Source of the DNA: Oleispira sp964022115
Lineage (GTDB): Bacteria > Pseudomonadota > Gammaproteobacteria > Pseudomonadales > Oceanobacteraceae
Length of the DNA: 64,000 nucleotides
Direction of reading: 5' to 3'
Assembly (NCBI GenBank): GCA_964022115.1
Contig: CAXIBC010000003.1
Location: forward strand, 1-64,000
Every line of letters begins with the position of its first letter. Within the stretch, counting starts at the first letter, position 1. Shown piece by piece: positions 42,956-51,839 of the stretch. The notes below the pieces were generated by a model. That model worked only from the letters and a program-made list of their open reading frames with translations, searched no databases and was not told the DNA's origin. The translations under genes and the position numbers were made by a program.

Positions 42956-44698
42956 TTACATTCGTTCTAGGGTTTCAATGCCGAGTAGGTTGAGACCTTG
43001 CTTGATGGTTTTCCCGGTTAACGCGGCTAAGCGCAAGCGGCTCAGTTTTTGAGCTTCGTTTTCAGCAGTAAGAATGGGGCAGTTTTCGTAAAAACTAGAA
43101 AATAGACCCGCAACTTCGTAAATATAGCTGCATAAGGTATGAGGCTGTCCGCGTTGGCATACACGGCTCAGTACTTCCGGGAACTGCATGAGCTTATTTG
43201 CTAGGTCTTTTTCTTTTTCTTGCTCAAGCTTGATGTCCCCTTGAATGGTCTTCATATCCAAGCCGGCTTTATCAAATAAGCTCGCTACGCGACTATAAGC
43301 GTACATTAAATAAGGCGCTGTATTACCTTCAAAGCTCAACATTTGTTCGAAATTGAAGATATAGTCGCGAGCACGATCTTTTGATAAGTCGGCGTATTTA
43401 ACCGACGCAATGCCTACTGCTTTGCCGATTTTTTCGAGCTGCTGGTTATCCATTTCAGGATTTTTGCTACGTACCAATGCGGTAGCACGCTCTTCTGCTT
43501 CATCCAATAGATCAACCAATTTAACGGTACCACCGCTGCGGGTTTTAAACGGTTTACCATCTGCGCCGTTCATGGTGCCAAAACCTAAGTGTTCTAGGCG
43601 CGTTTGCTCGCTCGCAAATCCAGCTTTATGAGCAAGGGCAAATACCTGGTTGAAGTGCAGCGCTTGGCGTTGATCAACAAAGTACAATACACGGTCCGCT
43701 TGCAGCTGTTGTGCGCGGTAACGAATCGCCGCCAAATCGCTCGTTGCGTATAAGAAACCCCCACCGGCCTTACGGACTATGATAGGAAGAATATCGCCTT
43801 CTTTGTTCTTAAATTCGTCTAAGAAGACGCATTGCGCCCCTTGGTCTTCGGTTAATAATCCCGCTTTATCAAGCTCATCAACAATGGCTTGTAGATCATT
43901 ATTATAAGCACTTTCACCACGAACATCTTTAGCACTTAAGCTAACGTTTAAGCGCTGATAGAGAGCTAAGCAGTGTTCGAGGGATATGCTATTGAATTCA
44001 GCCCACAATTTATTGCAGTATTCATCACCGGATTGTAATGCCACAACCAGTTCTCGAGCGCGGGTCGCGAAGGATTCTGCTTCATCAAAGCGCTGTTTTG
44101 ACGCGCGGTAAAAGCCTTCTAGATCGGCCAAATCAAGGGCTTCACCATTATTTTGCTGCTCTTCCATATAGGCCAGAAGCATGCCGAATTGAGTGCCCCA
44201 ATCCCCAACGTGGTTTTGACGGATGACGTTATGGCCTTGAAATTCAAGGGCACGCACGACGGCATCACCAATAATACTGGAGCGTAGGTGGCCAACGTGC
44301 ATCTCTTTAGCCAGGTTGGGTGAGCTGTAATCAACGACTATGGTTTGAGCTTGAGAGGTTGTTTTAATACCGAGATGGCTATCGCTTAATGCCAAACTTA
44401 CTTGTTCTTCTAACCAAGCATCGTTAACAAAAAAGTTGATAAAGCCTGGGCCAGCAATTTGAGTATCTGTTATACGAGGGTCAGCTGGTAGGGCAGCGAT
44501 AATTTTTTCCGCTAAGGCTCTTGGGTTCATGCCAGCAGGCTTGGCCAGCATCATCGCAATGTTACAAGCAAAATCCCCGTGGCTTTTATCCTTGGTATTT
44601 TGAATGGCGATGCGCGGGTTAACGTCCTCAGCAAGAATGCCTTGCTGTTTAAGTGTCTCTAGGGTTTTTGACAATAATGCTTCGACAACCGATTTCAT
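42956..44698 (-). CDS. argS: Arginyl-tRNA synthetase
   Basis: Class I synthetase of 580 residues (E. coli 577). N-terminal additional domain with ANPAAGM-like VNDAWL segment; the HIGH signature reads HVGH in KEMHVGHLRSSIIGD; FGTMNGADGKPFKTRSG replaces a canonical KMSKS, as usual for ArgRS; the DALR anticodon domain (APYLMYAYSRVASLF) ends at the C-terminus ETLERM. It ends at a hairpin shared with the convergent HEPN-like gene. Confidence 0.97.
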   Translation of the reverse strand: MKSVVEALLSKTLETLKQQGILAEDVNPRIAIQNTKDKSHGDFACNIAMMLAKPAGMNPRALAEKIIAALPADPRITDTQIAGPGFINFFVNDAWLEEQVSLALSDSHLGIKTTSQAQTIVVDYSSPNLAKEMHVGHLRSSIIGDAVVRALEFQGHNVIRQNHVGDWGTQFGMLLAYMEEQQNNGEALDLADLEGFYRASKQRFDEAESFATRARELVVALQSGDEYCNKLWAEFNSISLEHCLALYQRLNVSLSAKDVRGESAYNNDLQAIVDELDKAGLLTEDQGAQCVFLDEFKNKEGDILPIIVRKAGGGFLYATSDLAAIRYRAQQLQADRVLYFVDQRQALHFNQVFALAHKAGFASEQTRLEHLGFGTMNGADGKPFKTRSGGTVKLVDLLDEAEERATALVRSKNPEMDNQQLEKIGKAVGIASVKYADLSKDRARDYIFNFEQMLSFEGNTAPYLMYAYSRVASLFDKAGLDMKTIQGDIKLEQEKEKDLANKLMQFPEVLSRVCQRGQPHTLCSYIYEVAGLFSSFYENCPILTAENEAQKLSRLRLAALTGKTIKQGLNLLGIETLERM

Positions 44699-44809
44699 GC
44701 TGCTACCTTTGTTTGCTCACTCGAGCCCGCTGTAAATTTCTGAGGGCAGATTTTACGCGAAGCAAAGGGCATTGTCTTGGCTAATATTAATCGCTTATGC
44801 CTAGCAGCC

Positions 44810-45016
44810 TTACGATCCTAGTTGTTCAAGTGAGCTTGGCTTACAAAGGTATTTACGTTTTGATGCACTGCGTAAGCATTTGCTGCAAATATATTCAGGT
44901 TCGGTGACCATACGCTGGATGCGTTCCACTTCGCGTATTATGTCTTTCTTTTTGATTTCACATAAAGTCATGATGATAACAAGGGTGTCAATGAAGTTGA
45001 GTTGATTATAACTCAT
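44810..45016 (-). CDS. Small cysteine-containing conserved protein
   Basis: About 68 residues from ATG 45016 (MSYNQLNFIDTLVIIMTLCEIKK); further in-frame ATGs up to 45064 would add a QLQSQLQ repeat segment without a ribosome-binding site. The helical first half is followed by EPEYICSKCLRSASKRKYLCKPSSL with a CxxC and a third Cys, suggesting a small metal-binding site. I recall similar small proteins in related genomes but no function. It is divergent from the MltC-like gene. Confidence 0.55.
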   Translation of the reverse strand: MSYNQLNFIDTLVIIMTLCEIKKKDIIREVERIQRMVTEPEYICSKCLRSASKRKYLCKPSSLEQLGS

Positions 45017-45129
45017 AATCATTCGCATTTGTAATTGTGATTGTAATTGAAAGTTATCCGTCATGTGGGTGTCTAATGAGTCGATCTGTTATAGTATTTT
45101 CTGATCATAATAAAGTGAGGAGAGTAGGT

Positions 45130-46263
45130 GTGATTAAGGATGATTCAAAGCGTCAATTGCTGACCCGTTCATTACGTTTAGCGGCTCTCTTAGCCTTGCC
45201 TAGTTGGGGGATGCGGTCGTCCTTCGCCGATGAGTTTGAAGATTATAAGTTGGATCTCAATAAAGGCTTATTTCAGCAAGCGAATGAATTTTCTCAATAT
45301 AAAAAGAAGTATCAAGCGGCCTATCGTGCTTACCAAGCAGAGATTGTTCAATTCTGGTCAGAGGTTGAGGTTTCAGGTCGTAAGACCTGGGTTGATTATA
45401 GCCCCGCCATGGATGTGAAACGGGTCGTCGATTTTAATAAAAATGAAATTCGAATATCGATACAAGGGGATGCGTTAAAGGGCTTTTCCCCCGCAGATAC
45501 TGAGCGAGAAATTTTAGCCACCTTAATGGCCGATATTGATCAAGCTTATCGGACAGACCCCATACTCAGTAAGACCATAGGGCCTAAGCCTCCGGGCAGT
45601 AATATCTCTGTTTTAGGGATTGCTGCCGACATGGCAAAAAGCATGAGAAACCGTGCTAGCTTGCAGCGTAAGCCTGGTAAGCAAGGGCAGATGTTAACGA
45701 TAATAGCAAAGTTCCCTGATAATAGTTTAGCCAAGCGTGCTTATGGCTATGTTGCTGAAGTTCAAAAGGCCGCATCACGCTGGCAGGTTCCTGCGCCTTT
45801 AGTTTTGGCGGTTATTGATACCGAATCGTCTTTTAATCCAATGGCTAGAAGTCATGTGCCGGCTTTTGGTTTGATGCAGATAGTCCCTAAATCAGCCGGT
45901 AGGGATGCCAGTCGATTGGTATTTGGGCGCGAGCGATTATTGACCGGAGTCGACTTGTATAATCCAAGTACTAATATTCAGCTAGGGGCTGCTTATCTTC
46001 ACCTATTAGACAGTCGTTACCTTAAAGGTATTAAGGATCCTAAGAGTCGCCAGCTATGTGTGATTGCGGCGTACAATACCGGCGCAGGGAACGTGGCCTG
46101 GGCTTTTACGGGTACTAAATCTATCAAAAAAGCCTTACCGTTAATTAATCGCCTCAGCTCGAAGCAGGTATACGCGCATTTGCGCAGTAATTTAAAGTAT
46201 AAAGAGGCAAGGGAGTATGTGCAAAAAGTGACCCGAGCATTACCCTTGTATTCTTATGCCTAA
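45130..46263 (+). CDS. mltC: MltC-like lytic transglycosylase
   Basis: Periplasmic murein-cleaving enzyme. The DUF3393-type N-domain runs from about residue 40 to 195 (YKKKYQAAYRAYQAEIVQFW, WVDYSPAMDVKRVVDF). The SLT domain follows with the catalytic Glu in IDTESSFNPMARS, then AFGLMQIVP and IAAYNTGAGNVAWAF, matching E. coli MltC. The start was set at GTG 45130, which has GAGGAG seven bases upstream and gives a signal peptide (LRLAALLALPSWG...SSFA). Unlike E. coli MltC there is no lipobox cysteine, so it would be soluble in the periplasm. 377 residues. Confidence 0.85.
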   Translation: MIKDDSKRQLLTRSLRLAALLALPSWGMRSSFADEFEDYKLDLNKGLFQQANEFSQYKKKYQAAYRAYQAEIVQFWSEVEVSGRKTWVDYSPAMDVKRVVDFNKNEIRISIQGDALKGFSPADTEREILATLMADIDQAYRTDPILSKTIGPKPPGSNISVLGIAADMAKSMRNRASLQRKPGKQGQMLTIIAKFPDNSLAKRAYGYVAEVQKAASRWQVPAPLVLAVIDTESSFNPMARSHVPAFGLMQIVPKSAGRDASRLVFGRERLLTGVDLYNPSTNIQLGAAYLHLLDSRYLKGIKDPKSRQLCVIAAYNTGAGNVAWAFTGTKSIKKALPLINRLSSKQVYAHLRSNLKYKEAREYVQKVTRALPLYSYA

Positions 46264-46384
46264 GGGAACTATTAAAGGTGCTACAAAGGTGAAAGCTGGC
46301 TTATTTCGCCTATTTACACAGCAATATACTAGGCGGCATACTATTTCCATATTGAGGAATTATTCAGGGAAGGGGAGTAGGACT

Positions 46385-46558
46385 ATGCAGGATTATTATC
46401 ATAAAAAAGCGAAGGAATGCGAGGCCGTAGTGACTCAGCTGCAGCACAAGATCGAATGTATGAAGGCTGAAGATGCCCACAGTCTTCAACAGCAGATGGC
46501 TAAGGTACGTCGCGAGATGGCAAATTATAAGGCGGCAGTCGCCGCCTGTAAGGACTAA
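46385..46558 (+). CDS. Small coiled-coil protein (57 aa)
   Basis: ATG 46385 has a good AGGGGAG upstream and opens a 57-residue helical protein (MQDYYHKKAKECEAVVTQLQ...) with heptad-like hydrophobics and three cysteines. The same frame is open back to 46256, overlapping the mltC stop, but the upstream part looks non-coding. Function unknown. It ends six bases from the convergent PTPS-like gene. Confidence 0.5.
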   Translation: MQDYYHKKAKECEAVVTQLQHKIECMKAEDAHSLQQQMAKVRREMANYKAAVAACKD

Positions 46559-46564
46559 AATTGA

Positions 46565-47410
46565 TTACTGAATGTCAAAAATAGCACCCTTGTGTAGACC
46601 TTCAAAGGCTTTCACTGTGATGCTATTTTTGGGGTTCTCATCGTGCAGTTTTCGGGCTATATGCGCCGCAATGCATTCAACTGTGGTATCTGAGTTCATT
46701 AGATAGCATACCCGAGCTGGCAGAGTGAGTTCGAAGTGCCCTTGGGGCGCGTCGTAGGCAAAGTACATTTGTTGATTATCTTCGTCTACCTTGACGAGAT
46801 CTTCTTCACTACCAATATAAATATCTGCCCAGCGTTCCGCCCAGTTGCTCTCTAGGTCATGGTCGCGCTCGCCATCGCACCAGATTTGAATCTGTGATCT
46901 ATGTCCGTGGGCAATACGTTGGCAGTTGCCATCATGTTTTTTAAGGCCGTGACTGTAGTGGTAATACGCAGAGCTAATATCTTCCGCTTCAAAGTTAAGC
47001 TGGATATGCTCAAGGTTATCGGGAAAATGGCTAGCAAGCTGTTTCAGTGACCATTGGGATACTGTTTGCTCATTAATCTTTTTAGCATCGATTAAGGCCA
47101 CGGCCTCTAAAGGGGCATCCATGGTTAATATGCTGTCTTTAGAGAAGCTCCAGCTAAGGGTGATACGCTCATTGTGTATTTCGTAGCTTAAGCGTTGCGA
47201 GTTAATAGGCACCAATAATCTATGATCCAGTTGATCGTCTAGCCAGTTACGCAGTATTTTTTTGACCTGGCCAAAATCCCAAATCATGCTGGTTTTATCT
47301 AATCCGCCATCAAGCAATACCGATGCTAGCCAGGTTTCGCCGACTAAACCACGCTGGTCATCCAGGTAGCTAAAATCTACATTGGTAAGGTTGTCGACAA
47401 ATAATTGCAT
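46565..47410 (-). CDS. Two-copy 6-pyruvoyl-tetrahydropterin-synthase-like protein
   Basis: 281 residues made of two PTPS/QueD-like halves. The N-terminal half (about 1-130) keeps the IWDFGQVKKIL and QLDHRLLVP segments but has no zinc histidines. The C-terminal half (about 140-281) keeps the zinc site (His in YYHYSHGL and two in AHGHRSQIQIW) and the end TTVECIAAHIARKL...VKAFEGLHKGAI, but lacks the DF...LDH part. Together they make one full set of motifs. It may act on a dihydroneopterin-type substrate in queuosine or pterin synthesis; no other queuosine gene is in view. Confidence 0.78.
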   Translation of the reverse strand: MQLFVDNLTNVDFSYLDDQRGLVGETWLASVLLDGGLDKTSMIWDFGQVKKILRNWLDDQLDHRLLVPINSQRLSYEIHNERITLSWSFSKDSILTMDAPLEAVALIDAKKINEQTVSQWSLKQLASHFPDNLEHIQLNFEAEDISSAYYHYSHGLKKHDGNCQRIAHGHRSQIQIWCDGERDHDLESNWAERWADIYIGSEEDLVKVDEDNQQMYFAYDAPQGHFELTLPARVCYLMNSDTTVECIAAHIARKLHDENPKNSITVKAFEGLHKGAIFDIQ

Positions 47411-47562
47411 GAAATTCTCTTGGCTTATATTTAAAGCTGAGCATTCTACCTGAAGTTACCCTCTCAGCGTAGCATCAGATGCGACTGTTGCTGAATTTTT
47501 TGTTGAATATCAGTGTTATACTGTCAAGTTCAAAAAACATTTTTAGGAAAAGACCGTCTTAT

Positions 47563-48039
47563 ATGAAATTTCTCAATTTGGAAGATTTTGATCGCGCTTG
47601 GATTTTTCGCCATAAAGACCTGCCGTTAGCTGATGCCGTGAAATCGACCATAAAGCCTTATACCGAGGCTGTTTCGAACCAATTGTGGAATCAATATATC
47701 AGCCAATCCTCTGGCCATCCCTCTCAATTTGGTAGTGCGGATTGGCCAAATAAGAGTGCTACCTGGCTGGAAAAAGCTGATTGGCAGCAAGCTTGGGAAG
47801 CCGAGAATAATGACTTGCCTGAATTATTACTACAGCATATTGATTGGGATGATAATACCAATGTCTTGTTTTTCTATGATAGTGATCGCGTCATAGAAAC
47901 CAGTTGGAAAACGTTTAAGTTAAGCTGGAAAAACTTTTTATTCTTTGATGATGGCCCAATTTTATTAGGTAAAAAGCGCAAGCAGGCGGTGCAATTCAAT
48001 CAAGATGGTAGCTTTAGTATAGGCAATCGTCCTGCGTGA
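47563..48039 (+). CDS. DUF2947-family protein
   Basis: Soluble protein of 158 residues, rich in Trp and acidic residues. It starts MKFLNLEDFDRAWIFRHKDLP and has LPELLLQHIDWDD, FYDSDRVIETSW and FLFFDDGPILLGKKRKQAVQF, which I recognise as the DUF2947 pattern seen in Vibrio and relatives; function unknown. ATG 47563 has AGGAAA upstream; the frame is open further upstream but without a likely start. Its stop overlaps the transporter start. Confidence 0.78.
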   Translation: MKFLNLEDFDRAWIFRHKDLPLADAVKSTIKPYTEAVSNQLWNQYISQSSGHPSQFGSADWPNKSATWLEKADWQQAWEAENNDLPELLLQHIDWDDNTNVLFFYDSDRVIETSWKTFKLSWKNFLFFDDGPILLGKKRKQAVQFNQDGSFSIGNRPA

Positions 48040-48917
48040 TGAAGTATCCCAATATTTATTACAGCGCGCTATGGATGCTTGGGGCAATCTTGGCGTTTTC
48101 ATTAACGGCAATTGCCGGTCGAGAGGCGACTCATGGGCTCAATCAACAATCTATCAGCGTTTCTCAGCTGGTATTTTTTAGAAATATTGTTGGCTTATTG
48201 TTAGTCAGCTTGCTCATCGCTCGTTACCCTCAAAAGCAGGGTCGACCCTTAGATATCACCTTGTTCAAGCTTCATTTTGGGCGCAATAGCGCGCATTTTT
48301 TTGGCCAGTGGTGCTGGTTTTTTGGTCTATCAATATTACCACTGGCACAAGTGTTCGCGATTGAATTTACTGTGCCTATTTGGACGGCTATATTTGCGTC
48401 TTTAATATTAGCGGAGAAAATTAGTGGGCTTAGGCTGGTGGCCATAACCTTGGGTTTTGCTGGGGTATTGATTATTTTAAGACCTGGTTTTGTCACCATT
48501 CCTGATGCGGCTTGGGTAGTATTAGTGGGCGCTATTGCTTATGCCTTATCCCATACCCTGACTAAGCGCTTATCGGCTCACGCGAGTGCCTTATCGATTC
48601 TGTTTTATATGCACATTATACAGTTACCACTGGCTTTGCTATTGGTATGTTTTGATTTTGCGTGGCCCCAAGGCATTACTTGGTTGTATGTGGTTATCAC
48701 GGCGCTGGCGGCTATGGCGGCTCATTATTGTATGGCGAAAGCGCTTTCACATGGTGATGCTATGGTGGTTATGCCAATGGACTTTTTACGTCTGCCTTTG
48801 ATCGCTCTGCTGGGTGTGCTTCTCTATGGTGAAGGTATGGATATCTGGCTATTAGTCGGCGCTTGCGTGATGCTGGTCGGTAATATGCTGGCTTTAAAAG
48901 AAAAACCAGCGAATTAA
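48039..48917 (+). CDS. EamA-family (DMT superfamily) transporter
   Basis: Inner-membrane permease of about 292 residues and ten helices in two EamA halves (first half IYYSALWMLGAILAFSLTAIAGRE; second half VLVGAIAYALSHTLTKRLS). The start overlaps the upstream stop (TGATG); a GTG one codon earlier is also possible. Likely exports a small metabolite; substrate unknown. Translationally coupled to the DUF2947 gene. Confidence 0.9.
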   Translation: MKYPNIYYSALWMLGAILAFSLTAIAGREATHGLNQQSISVSQLVFFRNIVGLLLVSLLIARYPQKQGRPLDITLFKLHFGRNSAHFFGQWCWFFGLSILPLAQVFAIEFTVPIWTAIFASLILAEKISGLRLVAITLGFAGVLIILRPGFVTIPDAAWVVLVGAIAYALSHTLTKRLSAHASALSILFYMHIIQLPLALLLVCFDFAWPQGITWLYVVITALAAMAAHYCMAKALSHGDAMVVMPMDFLRLPLIALLGVLLYGEGMDIWLLVGACVMLVGNMLALKEKPAN

Positions 48918-48927
48918 AATAGATCAG

Positions 48928-49875
48928 TTATTTCTTTTTGCGCTTTTTCTTAGGATAGAATGGCGCTTCCCCTTCGGGTCTAGAGCGAAAACGTCTATGC
49001 ATCCATAAATATTGCTCTGGATGGATGCGGATGAAGGTTTCTAATTGTTTATTCAAGCGCGTTGCTGCGGTTAAATCATCCTCTTGCTCTATGCCTTCAA
49101 AGATGGGGGAGAAGCGTATGCTATATACCCCGTTGTCTTCGCGCATCTGACTGACCATCAAGGTGGTCGCACCGGTTTCTCGTGGTAATGCCATGGCGGT
49201 TTTTAAGGTAGCCGTTTGGATGCCAAAGAAGGGGGCAAATATTGAGCGTGGAGCCCCAAAGTCCTGATCATAACCATACCAAACAGTATTACCCTGTTTA
49301 ATAAATGCCATCATGTCTTTTAATTGATGCTTGCTGAATTTTTCATGGCGGTAGTTCATGCGGCGGCGCTCAATGACCGCATCAAATAATGGGTTGTCAT
49401 TCGGGCGGTACATATAGTTGAATTTGAATACGCTATTAACCATAGGTCCAGCCAGATCCATGATGCTAAAGTGTCCACCAAAGAGAATTACGCCTTTCCC
49501 CCTAGCTTCAGCTTCTTTTAAATGCTCTAAGCCATGGATTTCCAGTTTATCAAGAATGGGCTTGTGATTACCCCACCAAGCTATGGTTGTTTCAACCATG
49601 CCTTTCATATTAGCGATGAAAGACTGGCGCACCAGTTCTTCTCGTTGCTCTGGGGTGAGTTCAGGGAAGCAGGCATTGATATTCGCGCGCGTAATCTGCA
49701 AACGACTGCCACCTTGCTTATACATTAACAAGCCTAGCTTAGTCCCTAACCACATCTTGCCGCGGTAAGGTAATAACGACATGAGGTACATTAGGCCTAT
49801 GCCTAGCCAGGTTGGCCAATATCTGGGGTGTAGGAATTGGCGGTAATAGTATTCTTTAGGAATGGTACGAGACAT
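48928..49875 (-). CDS. lpxL: Lipid A lauroyl/myristoyl acyltransferase (LpxL/HtrB family)
   Basis: Adds a secondary acyl chain to Kdo-lipid A at the inner membrane. 315 residues: an N-terminal membrane helix (YWPTWLGIGLMYLMSLLPYRG), the catalytic HX4D motif in GGHFSIMD, MYRPNDNPLFD with the second acyltransferase motif, and YLWMHRRFRSRP near the C-terminus. The tail is a run of lysines. LpxL versus LpxM cannot be decided from motifs alone. Confidence 0.92.
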   Translation of the reverse strand: MSRTIPKEYYYRQFLHPRYWPTWLGIGLMYLMSLLPYRGKMWLGTKLGLLMYKQGGSRLQITRANINACFPELTPEQREELVRQSFIANMKGMVETTIAWWGNHKPILDKLEIHGLEHLKEAEARGKGVILFGGHFSIMDLAGPMVNSVFKFNYMYRPNDNPLFDAVIERRRMNYRHEKFSKHQLKDMMAFIKQGNTVWYGYDQDFGAPRSIFAPFFGIQTATLKTAMALPRETGATTLMVSQMREDNGVYSIRFSPIFEGIEQEDDLTAATRLNKQLETFIRIHPEQYLWMHRRFRSRPEGEAPFYPKKKRKKK

Positions 49876-50181
49876 GAGTTCTTGTTCGATTATTAGCAGA
49901 TAAGGTTGATGATTCTATTCTATATCGTATAAAACTTAAAATATTAGAAAAAAACTAACGGCAGAAAATTTCAAAAAAATGCTTGCAAATGTATCTTGCC
50001 TTAAAAAACAGTAACTTAAAAAACATCCGTTTATCGGTTCGAAAGTAAGTGAAAAAATCAATAGAAAAGCTAAATAAAAAGCACTTGATTTTAGCGCTTA
50101 AATCGCAGAAAGTGCGCGTCCTTTTTAGCACTCTCTGATTTGATCTAATGTATCTGAGAGGCGTATTTTGAGTATTTTTAG
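49876..50181. other. AT-rich intergenic region between lpxL and the DUF2750 gene
   Basis: This 306-base spacer separates two divergent genes. It is rich in A- and T-runs, and holds an imperfect hairpin (AGAAAGTGC with GCACTCTCT, about 50108-50140). It must contain both promoters, but I could not pick convincing -35/-10 pairs. A reading frame on the minus strand across it (49955-50242) looks like chance. Confidence 0.5.
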
Positions 50182-50586
50182 ATGAATAACGCGTTAACCG
50201 AACAACAAATGCAATCTGTCGCCAAGATGAATGAAGAAGCACTTTATCGCTATTTTATTGAGCAAACGGTGGCGCATAAACAAGTTTGGGGTTTGCGTGA
50301 TGAAGATGGCTTTGTGCAGTTGGGAACACAAGAGCAGGTCTGCTTACCGGTTTGGCCACATGCAGAGCTAGCGCGTCAATGTGCGATGGATGAGTGGGAG
50401 GGCTGTGAGGCCGTTGCCATTCCAGTAAAGTTATGGGCAAGCCAATGGTTGGCTAATATGAATAAAAAAGGCGCTTGGTTAACGATATGTCCAAGTGAGT
50501 ACGACATGTGCTTGGTCTGTGAGCCTTTGGAGGTTCAGCGAGATACCTTGTGCGCTATGCCAGTAGCGAATGATATTAGCCACTAA
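50182..50586 (+). CDS. DUF2750-family protein
   Basis: Soluble protein of 134 residues. It matches the DUF2750 pattern: YRYFIEQTVAHKQVWGLRDEDGF, CLPVWPHAELARQCAMDEWEG and WLANMNKKGAWLTICPSEYD. Function unknown; such proteins are common in gammaproteobacteria and often look like small SMI1/immunity-like or regulatory proteins, which is speculation. It is followed by a terminator that belongs to the opposite-strand yebG. Confidence 0.82.
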   Translation: MNNALTEQQMQSVAKMNEEALYRYFIEQTVAHKQVWGLRDEDGFVQLGTQEQVCLPVWPHAELARQCAMDEWEGCEAVAIPVKLWASQWLANMNKKGAWLTICPSEYDMCLVCEPLEVQRDTLCAMPVANDISH

Positions 50587-50590
50587 ATAT

Positions 50591-50630
50591 AAAAAAGCCT
50601 GCATTACTCAGGGAAAGCGAGTAATGCAGG
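50591..50630 (-). terminator. Rho-independent terminator of yebG
   Basis: CCTGCATTACTC and GAGTAATGCAGG form a perfect 12-bp stem (50598-50609 with 50619-50630), 9-base loop; on the minus strand a T-run (CTTTTTT) follows. It probably also stops the convergent DUF2750 transcript. Confidence 0.88.
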
Positions 50631-50666
50631 AAAACTTGCAGTCATTATCAAATATATCGGTAAAGC

Positions 50667-50927
50667 TTACCCATGCTCAGGGCTGTCTTGATTAAACAAG
50701 GCGTCTGTTTTGCCTTTAAATGCTTGGCCGAATAGCTCTTTATTGCGCGCGACTAGGTGGCCTAATTCTTCATTTTGCTGATCGCTTAAATCCGTCATAT
50801 TTTGACCAATGAAGTAACTAACAGCTTCCGCTAATTCCAGCAGCTTATCGTATTCATCCGCTTCTTTTTTGCTAATAAAGGTTTTGCTGGTATCTCTATC
50901 TGACATAAATAACGTCACCACTGCCAT
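50667..50927 (-). CDS. yebG: YebG-family DNA-damage-inducible protein
   Basis: Small SOS-regulated protein of 86 residues; in E. coli YebG is a LexA-controlled DNA-binding protein of unclear role. The family core is visible as FISKKEADEYDKLLELAEAV and LSDQQNEELGHLVARNKELFGQ. A perfect SOS box overlaps its promoter and AGGAG precedes the ATG. It has its own terminator, so it forms a separate SOS transcription unit. Confidence 0.9.
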   Translation of the reverse strand: MAVVTLFMSDRDTSKTFISKKEADEYDKLLELAEAVSYFIGQNMTDLSDQQNEELGHLVARNKELFGQAFKGKTDALFNQDSPEHG

Positions 50928-50945
50928 GGGATTACTCCTAAAAAG

Positions 50946-50965
50946 TACTGTATGGGTGAACAGTA
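50946..50965. promoter_or_regulatory. LexA operator (SOS box) of yebG
   Basis: TACTGT-N8-ACAGTA: an exact CTG-N10-CAG (50948-50963) with symmetric flanks, matching the canonical LexA box. It lies 20-40 bases before the yebG ATG and covers the predicted -10. Confidence 0.92.
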
Positions 50966-50988
50966 TTCGCTTAGTGTCTTTGAGTCAA
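50960..50988 (-). promoter_or_regulatory. yebG promoter
   Basis: On the minus strand: -35 TTGACT (50983-50988), 17-base spacer, -10 TACTGT (50960-50965). The weak -10 is part of the SOS box, giving tight LexA control. Confidence 0.65.
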
Positions 50989-51071
50989 GCGCAGGATTGT
51001 ATTTAATCCTGATTTAAACAAGGTTATTATCTGGCCAGGTTTCACAGATTTTAAATATGTAAGGTTGATTC

Positions 51072-51797
51072 ATGCTATTTGAGCAGGAAATTTTCATTAA
51101 TACAGTGTGTTTGATTTGGTTTTTTGCTTGCTGGGTTGGTTATACTTTTTATGCGCGGCAAAAAGCGACGAGTCAATCGTGCTTAGCATCTGAGTTGCAT
51201 AAGTATCGAGAATACTGGATGCGGCGTGTTATGTTGCGTGATGTGCGAGTAGGGGATGCGGCCTTATTTGCCAATTTAGAGCGTAATGTGAGTTTTCTTG
51301 CATCCACCTCTATTCTGATTTTAGCGGGCTTATTGACCGTCTTTACGGTCACCGATGAAATCTCGGTTTTAGTGACTCAAATCCCTTTTGCTAGCCATAC
51401 CAGTCCTCTCTCGATACAGCTGAAGGTGGCGCTATTATTAGTGATTTTTGTTTACGCCTTTTTCACATTCACCTGGTCCATGCGCCAGTATGGTTTCTGT
51501 TCCATTATGCTAGGGGGAGCGCCTATGGTAGAAGAAGAAGGTGTGACTGCGATGGAAAGAGAGCGCTATGCCTTTTACGCCGCTCGTGTGATTGATCTGG
51601 CTGGGCTTAGTTATAACCATGGCTTGCGGGCTTATTATTTTGCTTTGTCGGTACTGGCTTGGTTTGTCAGTCCTTATCTGTTTATTTTAGCCAGTGGCTT
51701 TGTGGTCGCGGTCTTGTATCGACGAGAGTTTGAATCTCGATCATTGCGGGCGCTAAGGCACAAGGATGGGGCTAATGAACATCCTATTAATCTTTAG
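51072..51797 (+). CDS. DUF599-family membrane protein
   Basis: Inner-membrane protein of 241 residues with four or five predicted helices: INTVCLIWFFACWVGYTFYA at the start, SFLASTSILILAGLLTVFT, LKVALLLVIFVYAFFTFTWSMRQYGFC and a final pair near 190-220. These match the DUF599 pattern (RQYNYC-like motif here RQYGFC). Function unknown. Monocistronic. Confidence 0.83.
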   Translation: MLFEQEIFINTVCLIWFFACWVGYTFYARQKATSQSCLASELHKYREYWMRRVMLRDVRVGDAALFANLERNVSFLASTSILILAGLLTVFTVTDEISVLVTQIPFASHTSPLSIQLKVALLLVIFVYAFFTFTWSMRQYGFCSIMLGGAPMVEEEGVTAMERERYAFYAARVIDLAGLSYNHGLRAYYFALSVLAWFVSPYLFILASGFVVAVLYRREFESRSLRALRHKDGANEHPINL

Positions 51798-51807
51798 TCA
51801 GAGAATA

Positions 51808-51839
51808 TAAAAAAAACGCCCATCAGGTGATGAGCGTTA
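51808..51839 (-). terminator. Hairpin with minus-strand T-run downstream of the DUF599 gene
   Basis: AACGCCCATCA/TGATGAGCGTT (51816-51826 with 51829-51839) pairs with one mismatch. The A-run (51810-51817) sits on the left, so the canonical terminator reading is on the minus strand, although no minus-strand gene is seen to its right. It may also stop the plus-strand DUF599 transcript weakly. Confidence 0.5.

Noticed and set aside
49955..50242. Minus-strand frame of 95 codons in the lpxL/DUF2750 spacer
   Set aside because: Phe/Lys/Arg-rich translation of AT-rich DNA, overlaps the DUF2750 start, no ribosome-binding site or recognisable family.
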